DNA of 64,000 nt. It comes from Monosporascus cannonballus (lineage: Eukaryota > Ascomycota > Sordariomycetes > Xylariales). Within the stretch, counting starts at the first letter, position 1, and every line of letters begins with the position of its first letter. The position numbers were made by a program, and so were the translations under genes. Shown in pieces: positions 1 to 12,416 of this stretch. Location: the NCBI GenBank assembly GCA_004154925.1, contig QJNS01000095.1, positions 1 through 64,000 on the forward strand. The letters are read 5' to 3'. The notes beneath the pieces were generated by a model that was not told the origin of the DNA, did no database searches, and saw only the letters and a program-made list of their open reading frames with translations.

Positions 1-448
1 GGGGGGTGGTTTCGAAGCGCAGCTCCATCGCAGGGCTTCGCGAGACATCGTACCTTCTTCGTCAACACAAAACTGGTGCCTGTAGAATAAAGACAGTCAG
101 GTATGTGCCCAGGAGAAAAACTAATGTACTTTATATCAGGCCCGGTACGGTATAACTAACCGATAGCTAAGCTCGAAGATACGGCCAGAGCCAAACCGAT
201 ATATCTGTCGCGCGAAGGTCAAGTCAGCGCTGATATCCCAATGCCAAGACGCCGGGCCATGGACGCGGAACCGGCAGCGATATCTGGAAGCCGGCGAGGT
301 GGTACGAGGCGTGCGTACTTATCGTCTATCATCTTCACCTAAGGAATGCGACGACGCGGATCTTAGTGGCAGTCCTGACTACGAAGTCGAATATGAGGGA
401 CGGCGCAAGCGCAAAAGATCGGTGGAAACCCGCGCCGGGCGAGACTAG
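1..448 (+). CDS. 3' end of an unrecognised gene (partial, two exons visible)
   Basis: The left edge cuts this gene. An open frame from base 3 runs to a GTATGT donor at 101. An acceptor ending at 171 (branch-like CTAAC near 156) joins it in frame to an exon running from 172 to a TAG at 446-448. The visible C-terminal part is about 125 residues. It is rich in Arg and Lys, has a short basic run (GRRKRKRS) near the end, and contains an acidic stretch just before that run. I do not recognise the family. Support is the canonical donor, the in-frame join and about 90 codons without a stop. The acceptor at 166 would place a stop at once, so 171 was chosen. The basic run could be a nuclear localisation signal; that is inference. 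A short GTCGCA repeat follows the stop at about 457-480. Confidence 0.45.
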
Positions 449-3031
449 AACGATCGCAGTCGCAGTCGCAGTCGCAATTGCAGTCACAGGGGACAGCGAT
501 AGTGGAGGGGCCTTTATTTCGGGAGGACCGTGTATCTTTGTTCGATCATGAGACGCCCCAAAGCGCAGACCCGAAAAATAAAAACGAGCGGGATATCGGT
601 CGACCGCGCTGGACTAAACGGCCTGTGGCTGGGCGTATGAAGCGTTTGTCCGTCGCTTACTTGGAAAACGGCGTATCACATCGACAAAGGTCACTTGAGG
701 GGTATTCCGAGTTGAATCCTAGATAGAGTCCTTCCGAAGATTCAGAACCCTCAGTGAGGGATAAAAAGAATGAATGGATTGGATAGATTGACGGTCGGAT
801 CGCAAAGGTGGCAGGATCCGTCTAGTTTAGGTAGGTAGACATCGGTTGTAGAGTTGCTGTATGGTAGATTTGGCCGTAGATCCTCTTTTCGCACACGGTA
901 ATGGGAATTCGGGGAACCAGGGAGGGGCTGTGGAGGGTCAGTCTGGTGAGATTGAGGCGGGTGCCCTGTCATGAAGGTTTCAGGCGGCTACATTAGTCAA
1001 AGTTACCTAGGGTAGACCCTAGATACATGGAAAAGACACTTTGGCTTGGCTGGCTGGGTGGTCTCTAACCCCTTCTTTGGCTTCCATTGCCGGGACTCGT
1101 GATCAATCGTAGGTTACGTGCTCCGTACCACGCCACACAACAATGGAAAGTCTGGTGAGTGAATGGTCAACCCGGCGCCAGTTACCAATTATGTAGGCGA
1201 GTTTGTACCCAGAACAAATAACTTACCTAAAATGCTATATCCGTATGTACAGATTAGATATCTACCTACGTAACATATATATACAATTAGGTGAAGGAAC
1301 AAAAAACAAGGGTCCGAAACTATCCCCTGATTGAGGGATCTACAGACCCACTTTAACCGTACGAAGTACGAGCATGCGAATCGATAAATGCATAGAGTAA
1401 TGAGTCTTGGAACATGAAGCGCTGCCGGCGCGCATTTTCAAGCCACCCGTAACTGAGTACTTGCGAAGTACTGGCTTCGGATAACGATAGGTACCAAGAG
1501 TCACTACGCCAACAGATCTACTAGGTATGCACGTAGATCGCGGGGTTAGGAATGAAACTCTCCCAAGCTGGATATTCTCTGCTCTCTTTAAATCACCCCC
1601 TAGGCACTATTATTCCATAACCCGGACCTCTGGGCCGCAGAACTTGCATATATATAATAATCGTGGGGCATCTGGCGGCGGCGGTCGTATTTCCTGTTCC
1701 TATTTTATACTGGTCGTACCAATATACAATCCTGGCCAACCAATAATAGCCTTGGGACTGCTTACACGACAACGTAAGCGCCCCTAGCTCCCCATTTTTT
1801 TTCATCCTTCTACGCACAAGCGAGTAATGGTACCATTGGTACCAAGTATATATCAGCATGGTGGCTGCCAACTTATCAGCAAATTCTCGAGCGGCGGAGC
1901 ACACGAGGTTTTGATGGACTTCTTCCTTCTTTCCTACTCCGCGCGCATTATACCTAATTAGTACAGTATTGGACTCGATCCAGGAGGGAGAGCTGACGAA
2001 TCCACCCCACCATCTAACCCGGCTAAGCTCGTCGCCGACGACTGTCCAGATGTGACCTGTGGAATGCCCTGAAATATCTGTTAGGTACATACGTGGATGG
2101 ATGTGTACGCGCAAAACGAGTGGTCAGCACCTCGCACCCGATCTTGCCAGAACGATCTGGTTAGGCAAATCCTACCAAACTACGCGAAACCCGACGAAGA
2201 GTGGCAGTGCTCGTGCTCTCTCTAGCTAGGTAGGGAACCAACTACGTGTGAGGATATTCACGGCTCATGGCGATAGGTAATAAAAAAATGACTCGTGAAT
2301 ATATGGGCGTCTGGAATGACCACTCCGTGAAACGAAGAATGCAACGCGAAATTGTTTACTGCCCTAGTGGTTTTGCTCTTCATAGAACAACCCTAGGGAC
2401 CACGGGATTAGGGTCAAAACCCTCGCTCATACCCCTGGATCGTAGTGTTCCTGTACCTGGAGCCAACCCATGCGTCCTTCATAGCCTTACAACAAGAAGG
2501 GTGCCGGTCCGACCCCCGAGAAGTTTGCTACTCAGTACAAGCCAACGCCAAACCCGAATAACAGTCCTCGAAGCGACCGGTGCCAACTCGGCTTGAACCA
2601 GGATTCCTGAACTCCTGTGCACCTGGTTCCCCACCCTACAAGTGCTCGTTCTTCCAGCAGTAGCTAACCGAGGATTGAGGGTATCAAAATGACGAGAGAT
2701 GCTAAAATAGATGTAGTAGAAGCGTCGTGCTGTCACTCTGTAGTGATTCTCAACTCGGTTTAGGAGGGGACTCGTACTCGCGGGCAATCATCACATAGAC
2801 TTACCATTAGGGAACACCTGTATCCACAGTCAGGTATTCCTCGTTGCTGCTTTTCTGTTAGTAGGTTGGGGTTCCCTCAAACCCGAATCTCGACATGTCT
2901 AGTAAGGGTCGTAGAATACGTAACTGGTGCTGCGGAGTTGGATATCAGTAGTGGTGTACCAGTTGCTTCGGGACGAGCCGGGAAGGTGGGTAAGGGACTT
3001 GGAAGAAAAGAGGCACTGGAGGCGAGAGGGA
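449..3031. other. Intergenic region, no supported gene
   Basis: About 2.6 kb between two 3' gene ends. It starts with a short GTCGCA repeat (about 457-480) and has scattered TAGGTA-type words near 1240-1270. A 173-codon stop-free stretch on the minus strand (1593-2114) has odd composition, with many Trp and Tyr, and no splice context. I do not call it. No RNA gene or transposon ends are seen. Confidence 0.6.
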
Positions 3032-5950
3032 TCAAGACCGAAGACGCTTGACATCTACAATCAATTAGCACGCCTTCATCATAGTTGTGGATTTGAGGGC
3101 TTCGATGCATACCGTTCTGTTCACCTTCACCGTCCACATCGCCCGTCTCCGACCACATCCGCTTGCCATGGGGCGGTGACACTTGTACCGTCCCCTTGGA
3201 AGTAGACATCGCTGTTTCATTTTTAATCTCTTCATTTTCCGATTCCCACGTGATCTCTTCATCAAGGGCCGCCTTTAGCGTTGCCGGCGCACGCGCCTCC
3301 GTATTGGCGGTTCCGCTTGCATTGCCGGTTTCGTTCTCGTCATCTGAGTAATCGATCTCATCTTGATCGTCGCCATTCAGCGTATTTGTTGCGCTAGTAT
3401 CGCCGGAATCAGGCGCATCTGTTGGTTGGTTAGATGATGCCGCCGGGTGGTCATGGCTGCTGGCGACTTCAGTTCCCGACTCAGTTTGGCGTGCCGGGTC
3501 CACTTCGATGTTGACGACCTCGGCCTCGGCTGTTGGTGATGTCTTGGACGGACGATCTTGATGACGATGGCTATCAGTATCTAATTTGCGATCATCAGAC
3601 GAAAGGGGCTGTGGTAGTAGACCAGGGCTATATCCACTGTGACTAGGAGCTGAACGGTTCTTCGCCCACGCATCCCGCGGCAACAGTCTAGCATCCTTTA
3701 CAGGATTTGTTTCCGCAGAACTGGCCGCCGTCCCTGCACTTGCGGCTCCATTAAGCCGCCAGCTGGCATCAAGCCGCTCAAGCTCCACTTGAAAACAAGC
3801 GTCACACTGACACTCGCTGTCCTGGGTGCAGATGAATGAGAAAGGGGAGCTACGGGAATGGGGGAATTTACCCTGTTTTGACGGGGATAGATCCAATTCC
3901 CCGTCAGAAAAGTCGATCAACTCGTCTTCGGGGTTTTGGCCCACAGCTTCGCCATCTGTCTCCGCCGGATGCTCCACGGAGTTTTCCGCAGTTCTCGCCG
4001 TATCCAATGTAGTCACCTCTTCCCCGGCCACGGAGTTAGGCTCAGGCTCATTTACAAGGCCGGCGGCCTCGTTAAGGTCATGGCTGTCGTCTGGATCAGC
4101 CTCTCCGACGCCGTCCTCTTCGGCGTGCGTTTTGGCGTGCGCTTCGTCCTGCACTTCGTTGTGCGCTTCTTCATGCGCTTCCTCATACGCCTCATCATGC
4201 GCCTCGTCATGCGACTCGTCATGCACTTCGTGACGAGCTTCGGCATGCTCGTATGTCTCCTCAGCTGCCTCGTCGTCCGCGGAGGTGGAAAAGGCTGGAC
4301 TGCCAGGCTCAGAGGCGAGTGCTTCATCGAACGGAGTTGTGTCTCGATAGACTGCAATCTCAGACAGGCCCCTGCCGGAGTTCGCACTATCGATGAGCGC
4401 CATAAGACGCTGGCTGCAGTTAGGTCTTACCATGAGATAGCAGTACAAATCAGGCTGTGTTTCTGCCTCATCATTCCTGACTAGGTCGCCATATAGTTTC
4501 AAGATATCCCCGAAACTGTACCTCTTGAGGAAATCCGATGTGGTCGACTAGGCATCTCGTTAGCTACACGTTAATTGCTCGTTGGGAACTGCACATTCCT
4601 TACCTCTGCAAACTCCACCCCTAGCCCATCTACATGCATTACCAATTCGTCTAAAGGAGAAACCTCCTCTGAAACGACATCCCGCAAGCTTGACAGGAAC
4701 TCAGCAAGGGACAAGTCCAGCGCTGACGCGTTTTTAAGGAAATACTGGTTAGGATCATCATCTTCGGACTTTGCGAACAGCCTGTAATCTGTCTGGCCAT
4801 ACGAGACGTATATCTCATGCCGCATTGTAATAGAAGCCAAATGTTCCACGGGTGCATCGCGAGCGCGAGGCTCTTGCTCCCCCTCTAGGGCAGAACCCTC
4901 TTGAGGATCAGCGGCACGACGGTCGGGGTCTTCCAGCTCATTCTGGGAGCCAGGATTACTCGAAGCCTTATCTTCCACCTTCTCTTCGTTTTCATGTGCT
5001 TCATTATTGGTGTGCTCTTCGTTTGAGTCGCCATCTAACTGAGTCTCCACGGCCTTGGAATCAGGCACAGGACGGTTGTGCTCGGCAGGTTGCTCCTTGC
5101 GGAGACTGTCATCAGCAAATGAATCGGCATCAGCCCCAGCATCTCCATCGCCAAGTTGTGCTTGTATGGCAGGCTCAGAGTCATCAGCCTCTCCACCAGC
5201 TTTTCCGACAGGCCCGGGCGCACGGTCGTGCTCTTGGTCATGCTCTCCGTCTAACGAGTCTCTACTTGGCTCTGCGAAACCTGCGTCATGCCTAGGTTCG
5301 TGCTGAATCCCGGAATCGCCATGTTCCACGTTCTCTAGGGCGGCAACGCCTTGGACATGGGCTTCCTCATGGACGGAAGTGTTGTTATTTTCCGTGTCAG
5401 GAGCAGTTGGGTCTTGGGGATTTTTTTCGTCTAGAAGGGCGGCATTCTCCGGACCCCAAGCGGCGTTTGTTATCGATCCTGCGTCGATATTCCCTAGAGA
5501 ATCGACTTGAGGATCTTCAACCGACCCAGCTACTAGATCAGTTGACGCCTGGAACCAATCACCAGACTCCAGGTTTTGATCTTCGGCACCCATCTCTTCA
5601 ACGTAGTGGAGCTCGTCTGCTTCATTAGGTGCGCCATCATAATCTGCTAGTTGTGGCGCAAAACCATCATCAGGGCCGCCAATATCGATTTCTATATCGT
5701 TCGCGGCAGTGGCGGCCTTATTGTGACTAACGTCTTCAACATCAATCATGCCGAAAGATTCCTCATCCCCTTCAGCCATAAGCTCATCTCTCGCATCTGA
5801 GTTAAAGTTTTGCATATCCTGAGCTTGATCAAAGTCCGCGAGCTCCATGTCTTCATCATCAGGTTGCGTGAGATCTAGGTCGATGTCAATATCCTCAGCG
5901 AACCCCGGCTGGCCCAGGTCGGTCATCATTTCCATTTCTTCGTCCGGCAT
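3032..5950 (-). CDS. Conserved acidic fungal protein of unknown function
   Basis: Three exons read as complement(3032-3054, 3113-4547, 4604-5950), giving 934 aa. Intron 1 (4548-4603) has a GTAAGG donor and a CTAAC branch. Intron 2 (3055-3112) has GTATGC and TGCTAAT, and splicing replaces a long spurious read-through with the C-terminus NDVKRLRS. The first ~380 residues are Asp/Glu-rich and low in complexity. A conserved globular block follows at about residues 380-520, starting near RHEIYVSYG and including DLYCYLMVRPN and GRGLSEI. The C-terminal half is again disordered and acidic, with an EAHDEA-type repeat just after the globular block and a DEIDYSDDE motif. I remember similar uncharacterised proteins in other Pezizomycotina, but no function. 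The composition suggests a nuclear acidic protein; that is inference. The gene converges on whatever lies to its left and is divergent from RET2. Confidence 0.82.
4125..4250. repeat. Tandem 12-bp coding repeat (EAHDEA-type)
   Basis: Successive near-copies of a 12-bp unit (TCATGCGCCTCG-like) lie inside the acidic fungal gene. On the minus strand they encode a run of HDEA/EEAH-type tetrapeptides. The units are imperfect but all remain in frame. Confidence 0.75.
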
Positions 5951-7224
5951 CGTAAGGATGATGTACGACTAGGCGTACGACGAGTCTCACATCAACAAGT
6001 ACGACGTAGATACTTCGCGCGGGTGTATAGTCTTTCAGAGAATCTCTGTGGCAGAGCACCGCATATGAATCCCCGTTTAGCTTAAAGATAGGCTTTCTCG
6101 AAGTCCAGAGATTATCTCAGGTCAGATAGAAGTAGTAACCACCGTAGTCACAAATCGCCCGCGTAATCTCCTGCTTAGGAGACCAGGTCAAAGCGGCCTG
6201 TACCTCGAAAGAAGTGCAAATGACACTGGTCTTTCAAACAGAGGACTTATTGGTATCTAGAGGAAGATCACGGAAGGTCGCCAGAGGCGTCGAACATAAG
6301 GTTTGGCCGCGACAGGTAGATTTAGTATGCCGTGTTCGTCTTCTCCACTGTCTCCGCTGTTGGCGTAGATTGCTGTCCGCTGACAGAATCGGACAGACAC
6401 GATTGGGGTAGGCGAAGGAAGAAGTGCAGTACTCGCATCGGTCGGTGCTATCGTTTTTGGGGAGGAGGTATGCAGTCGACTTTTCGGGTGACTGTGCAAA
6501 GCAGTCTGGAAGGTATGACTTTCCGTAGTAGAAAGGCGGGTACAACACAGTGTGGCATCGACCAAGGGAAGAGGAGAGGCGTTGAATGCCTGACTTCAGC
6601 CAAGGGTAGAAAAGAAGTGACAAAATGCGGTCGCGTTCAACTTTGAACGTATCAGGAGATACGCGTCTGCTAAGCAGGAAACTAGGAAGTGTCCCCCTAG
6701 GAGATACGGAAGCGTTGGGGATGGGCCGTGGAATGCGAGAATGTTCCGCTGTTGGGTAAAGTTAGGAGACAAGCCCTCAATTTCCGTAAGTGTATGGAAA
6801 TGGAAGTAGTGATCAGTTATTTATGGTTGTACTTCGTAACCTTGGCTGCCCAGGTGCCCATGAGAATTCCATTATGCAAGCCACATTCCAAGGTTAGCCT
6901 GACAGCTCTGAATTTCATCCTCCAGCCACAACAAATTGGACTGGGAGCTAGCCTAGCATTAGCCACGTTAACCTAAGCGGGCTAAGCTAGAAGTACCCTA
7001 CATACGGGGGGGCTCAGTCCATGGAATTCCCCAAAGTTACAGCCAAAGCCCGGGAGAACAATTGGCTTCATCCGTGAGGCCAAGCTGGCTGCTACTCACA
7101 ATTCCAGCAAAAATAACACTTCTCTGCTGGCAGGATTACCTGCACATCAACAACCTCGCACCGCTTCTTCTGGTTTTCCTGCGGAATTGGCAAAGTGGTA
7201 CCGGTGGAAGCACAGTAGAGCAAA
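5951..7224. promoter_or_regulatory. Divergent intergenic region between the acidic-protein gene and RET2
   Basis: This 1.3-kb gap separates two divergently transcribed genes and should hold both promoters. Open stretches here (for example minus strand 6234-6623) have no coding character. No clear TATA box or repeated operator was recognised. Confidence 0.45.
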
Positions 7225-9002
7225 ATGGTAATTGTTCAGCTCGTGCCTTATAACAGGCTATGGACTCTGCTTGAATACTGACGCATGATTCCCGAATCAG
7301 GTCGTCCTAGCCGCATCCATCTGCACGCGCGGGGGTAAAGCTGTCCTCTCGAGACAGTTCCGTGAGATGCCTCGATCGCGAATCGAAGCCCTCCTTGCCT
7401 CGTTCCCCAAACTGGCAGACACCGGGACCCAGCACACCACCGTCGAGCAGGACAATGTCCGCTTCGTCTACCAACCCCTCGATGAACTCTACATGGTTCT
7501 GATCACGAACCGCCAGTCCAACATTCTGCAGGATATCGACTCGCTTCATCTATTTGCTCAGGTCGTTACGAGCACCTGTAGGAGTTTGGATGAGAGGGAA
7601 ATCCTCCGAAACGCATACGAGCTACTTAGCGCTTTCGATGAGCTGGTCACGCTTGGCTATCGAGAGAACCTGACCATTAGCCAAATCAAGACCTTCCTCG
7701 AAATGGAAAGTCACGAGGAGCGCATCCAGGAGATCATCGCGAGGGTATGTCGCATATCCCTTTAAGCCTACGAGCGTCTTCGTACTTTTACTGATCCCCG
7801 AACAGAACAAGGAACTCGAAGCTACCGAGGAGCGCAAGCGTAAGGCTAAGCAATTGGAGCTCCAACGGAAGGAATCCGCTCGAAGCGGTCGTGGCATGCC
7901 GCGAACACCAGTATATCCGACGTACACTCCACCGACCCGGCCAACACCTGCGGATACGTACGATTCCTATGAGGCTGAGAAGAACAGGACGACCAAGTAT
8001 GATACCATCCGCCACTGAGAGACTTCGCAGCTAACAAGTGTATAGGGCGCCAACTTTGAAGGGCAAGGGGATGCAGCTCGGCAAGAAATCTAAGACGACG
8101 GACATGTTCGAGCGCGTCAGAGGAGATATTGGGGCGGATGTCGACGATTCACCGCTAGTACCTACAGCTCCCGCGCCAACTGCCGCTGAGCCGGCTCCTC
8201 GCGCGTCGACTACTATGGATCGTGACGCTATTCATGTCACCATCAATGAGTCTATCTCGGCGAAGCTGTCCCGAGAGGGTTCAGTCAACTCCCTCACTGC
8301 CAGCGGAGATTTGAGCCTCCGAATCTCGGACCCCAGCTTGACCAAGATCAAGCTCGACCTCACGGCGAATCCGTCCCATGGCGCCCAATTCCGCACGCAC
8401 CCCAATGTAGATCGCGGTCTTTTCACGAGCTCTAAGGCTATTCAAATGAGTAATGTGGCTCGTGGCTTCCCCGTCAACAATTCGGTCGGGGTATTAAGAT
8501 GGCGAGCTACGCCTAAGACGGATGATACAAGTGCCCTACCCATAAGCTTCACAGTCTGGGTGAACAAGGGTGCCGAAGGCCATTACACGATGACGGTGGA
8601 GTATGAACTCACGGGAGGTGACAAATTACGAGATGTCACTGTTTTGATCCCTTATTCCACGAGCGAACCGTCTGTCTCCAGCTTTGATGCGACCTACGAA
8701 GTGTCGGGGGATAGCTTAGAATGGACGATCGGAACCGTCGATGAGGGAAACCCTAATGGATCGTTCGAGTTCGATGCCCAGGCTGATGATGAGAACGAGT
8801 TCTTCCCCATGCAAGTCCGGTTCTCTAAGGCGTCGCCCTTCGTCGATGTTGACGTAAGTGACAACGGTGTATTTTTCGACTATCTAACAGATTTCGCTAA
8901 CCCCTCATACAGGTCAAGTCCGTCTCGCTGCTGGAAGAAAACGAAGAAGTTACGTTCTCGAAGGACATCCGATCAGTGGCGGACTCTTACTTGGTTGAGT
9001 AG
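7225..9002 (+). CDS. RET2: Coatomer subunit delta
   Basis: Delta subunit (archain) of the COPI coat, which carries out Golgi-to-ER retrograde vesicle traffic. Five exons: 7225-7227, 7301-7744, 7806-7996, 8046-8853 and 8913-9002, giving 511 aa, the usual family length. The first exon is the ATG alone, followed by a GTAATT donor. Exon 2 starts VVLAASICTRGGK, the expected N-terminal longin-like adaptor domain (about residues 1-140). A charged linker follows (EERKRKAKQLELQRKE), then a Pro-rich hinge. The C-terminal mu-homology domain covers about residues 250-511 and ends DSYLVE. All joins keep frame and have GT-AG ends. The ATG-only first exon was chosen because the family begins with MVVLAAS and no in-frame ATG precedes this sequence without a stop. 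Family identity is very clear. Confidence 0.95.
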
Positions 9003-9548
9003 AGGTAATATAGGGGCTGGGTCGGGGAGTCACAGGGGTAGGGCAAAGGCATACCGTCGTCCCAAAAAGGAAGGGCTTATAAGATGAATTCCTCGGGATA
9101 GAAGAAGCGGAATCATGACTGACACGTTTTAGTCGGGCGTCCTTGTTGCTCTCAGCCTGACTATATTAATGTCCAAGTGAAGACGTTCTTCTTACTTATC
9201 TCCCGCAAGCTTAATTCCGTGCGATAATGTAGAGTTGAACGATTTGCTCGTTATGCATCCAGTTGGAAGTTTGGCACTGTGTCAGTAACTGGAAATATGT
9301 GCATCAGTGCACATGTAACACAAACCTATGGATCCCACACTGTATCTCACACGGACCACTACTAACTATCAAGATTCGATTGGCGTGATTCCTTTCCTGC
9401 GAGCACTGCCATATTGGTGTTGACGTCGATGCATTCGCTACCCGGGCAGGGGATCTCCAAAGGGCGGCATGTAAACCCGTGTGCGGATCTTGCGCCATGT
9501 TTAGATCTTCCAAGAACGCTCTCCAGTCCTCTGCGTTTGGGCATCACC
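9003..9548. other. Intergenic region upstream of APC4
   Basis: About 550 bp between two genes in tandem. It should carry the RET2 terminator and the APC4 promoter. I see no repeat or RNA gene. An open frame continues upstream of the chosen APC4 start, but its residues do not look conserved. Confidence 0.5.
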
Positions 9549-12245
9549 ATGAATAAACCTATTGAGCTCAAGCTCCTTGGCGAAGCCCAACTAGACCCCA
9601 AGCCGCACGCTGGCCTTCTTACCTACAATCCGACTATCGAGCTGTTTGCGAGAGCCGCCGGCCCGACGAATCTCCAAGTATGGCGGTCCAACGGTCAGAT
9701 TGTCGCCAAAGTCAGTCAGCGCGGCGAGCGGGAGAGCGTCCAGGCTATCCGCTGGAAAGCCGATGGTAACCAGGAACCCAAATCACCGGCCTCGAATATG
9801 CACTACATGACTAACAAACATCAGGTCAGTTTCTAGCCGTGGGGTGGAGCGACGGCGTGGTAAGGTTGATGGGCTTAGAGTCAAGCAAGGCTGTCCATCA
9901 CATGCCCGTGTGTGATCCAACCACATCACAGATTACATGCATCGGATGGGCTCGTAATCGTGCCGGTAGACGATCGAACGCCCAGTCGGACCCTTCCATT
10001 TTAGCTTGGGAGGATCTTGCATCTCGTGGCCTGGATTCCGACGATGTGAAGAACATATCGGATCTTCCGAGGGACTTGACGTTTCTCGAAGTTGAGACTG
10101 CCCTGCCCAAGATAAGCCCTCTGCCGGTTTCGGGCGGTTCGGGGTGAGTCTTCGGTCACAATTCTACTCTAATAATGGGTTATACTTACCCGGGATTAGC
10201 GATGACATGTTCGTATTCACCACCAGAGCATCACTGGAGTTCTTATTTCGGCCGTTCTCGCCGCAGGACAGTGACAAGGTCGATGTCATGATTGTCGGCA
10301 CCAACGATGGCCGTATACATCTGAGCATATACGACTCGTTTGTCATTGGTAATTTCAATTACACGGTGCCGCAGTCATTAGGAAGTCCTAACCCCGTGCA
10401 ACTTGTTTCCCATGCCTCTCATCCCGAACTGTCAACACATACGCTGGTCTTCAAACCATCGGGAGACGCGAAGTCGAGGATGTTATATCTTGTCCCTATG
10501 GATCTCACCTTCGTGTACTCATCTCCCGAAAACCTGTCCCTCTTAGCATCCAAGACCACAACCCTCCAAAAATTACTGCGTTATCTGAAGCAAGTAAAGA
10601 TGCACATGCTCCATGAATGGCAGTCAACTCGAGAGCTTCCATGCCGGTTTCTGAATAGCATTGACGAGTCGTTGAAGGAAGCTGGCACGTACGGCGAGAT
10701 GGGTATCAGGCAGGCGTTATATCACTCCGTTGTAACCGGCCACACCTTCCCGGAGGTCAAGGAATGGCTAGTCGATCAACTAGCTGAGCGGGTTCGTGGT
10801 CAATCCGTTTTCATGTTCGATCCCAAGGTTGACTGGTCTTCACAGGGTCACAAGCGGTGGGACAAAGCCGTGGTGTCTGGCCTACAGGCGCTTCGCAGCC
10901 TAGTGCACGAGAACTTCCTGCCAGCACTCGAGCGCATTGGTATTATACTCAGTCGTCTCCTTGGAATCGCTCGCTTCCACGAATCAAGAGAGGAGATCGG
11001 CTTCAGCAGCGCACAGATTACCAAGGTTATGGACATTGTATCTTGCCTAATGCTTGTGGGAAACAGAGTGCTGCTTCTGGTGATGGAGGAACTGGATCTA
11101 TTCCAATCCTTCTCCTCTTGGCTCCGTCACGAGATCGACCGGCTCGCCTCTTCCTCGTCCTCCGACGAGCTCACAGAGAAAGAAGCAACAATGGAGCACG
11201 GAAAGATACTGACTTACATTCAACAATACATGCCAGCAAGCCCCCTACGATATTACCTCAGTAACGTGGCATCGGATGATGCTGATACGGACTGGCAACA
11301 GGCAGAAAGCGGGTCGTCCCTACTAGACATGCTTGACAGGCAAGTTAAGAAACACGAGTCCGGACAGCCTCACACAGGCGTATTCTCGCAAATCGAGTTC
11401 CTCTGCAAGTATCTCGGCAGTAAGACAAATGTTGTCTTCGAGGGGATTGCAGAGGCCGAGAAGCGGAGCGTTCGGTTCGGGCAGCCGGCTAAGGTCCTGT
11501 TGAATGAAAACATAGCCAGATTCGACGTCAGGATGTCGGCTGCGAAAATACCTGTAAGGAAGTAGGCATGCCATTCAGATTACGATGCCGGAACTAAGGG
11601 GTATTGCAGGGTGCATTACAGGGCCTGACATTCACGGCTCTCACCACGGAGAGCCGCAAGAGCAATGGTGAGTTTAGAGCACATGGCTTACTTCTCGGTG
11701 CTAACCGTGCCCTTAGTCTACGTATTCCGGACACAGACGAATATAGTAAACGGTATAAGCGGTGCAGTCACAACAGCGGTATCATGTGTGACGCTTGGCA
11801 ACGGAAGGGTCCTAGATCTAAAGTTTTTATATGACGACACGCTACTTGTTCTATGGGCTTTACAAGGAATGTCGTCTCTCAGGCCCGCCTTAACGCGCGA
11901 ATCGTGCTAACAGCGCAAGCAGGCCAGCCTCTACGCATCGTCAGAATACCCCACAGAGCAGACGACCTGGGCTTCCAGCCCTACCAGCCGGGAAGCGCAG
12001 TAACGCCCCACGTTCTCAGTAACGAGGAAGTCACAACCACGACCTTGAACATGGTGGTGCCTACCGATCCGGGCTTCGTCCCCGTGCAGATGGAGGTGAA
12101 GGAGGCTAGTTCGGAGCGTGGGTACATCCCATCGAGGGTCTGCCTACTCGGCAGCGATCTACAGACCTATAAGATCTTCGCGCTACCGGATGACCCCTTC
12201 AAGGAGGCCGCGAAGAGTCGGGAAGATGACGTTATGATGCAATGA
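9549..12245 (+). CDS. APC4: Anaphase-promoting complex subunit 4
   Basis: Scaffold subunit of the APC/C ubiquitin ligase, which drives mitotic exit. Exons: 9549-9765, 9825-10143, 10200-11553, 11610-11667, 11717-about 11870, and a last exon ending at 12245; about 800 aa. The N-terminal WD40-like segment (APC4_WD40) starts MNKPIELKLLG and includes FLAVGWSDGVVRL. The long helical APC4 domain follows, with the ALERIGIILSRLLGIARFHE region, and a C-terminal beta segment holds LYDDTLLVLW. Four introns are canonical. The last join is uncertain. A GT-AG intron 11871-11944 with a weak GTCGTC donor keeps the total length divisible by three, but it removes the LRIVR stretch that looks conserved. A sequencing slip is the alternative. 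Identity of the gene is firm; its last exon boundary is not. Confidence 0.9.
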
Positions 12246-12416
12246 GACGTCCATGCTACGCCTCGGCTGTCCTCATATTGTACGAACGCAGCGGACGGCT
12301 ACGTTTGGGGAGTCCCCATATATATCTAGTTCGAGACTCCCGCGGAAATAAAGTTACTTATGCACTTGATATCATCGTACGCAAAGTTCCATGTGCTACA
12401 GGTGAAGGCTTCCGCA

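Noticed and set aside
1593..2114. 173-codon open frame on the minus strand
   Set aside because: Residue composition is odd (many Trp/Tyr), there is no domain or splice signal, and it lies in a region without other coding signal. It is probably chance.
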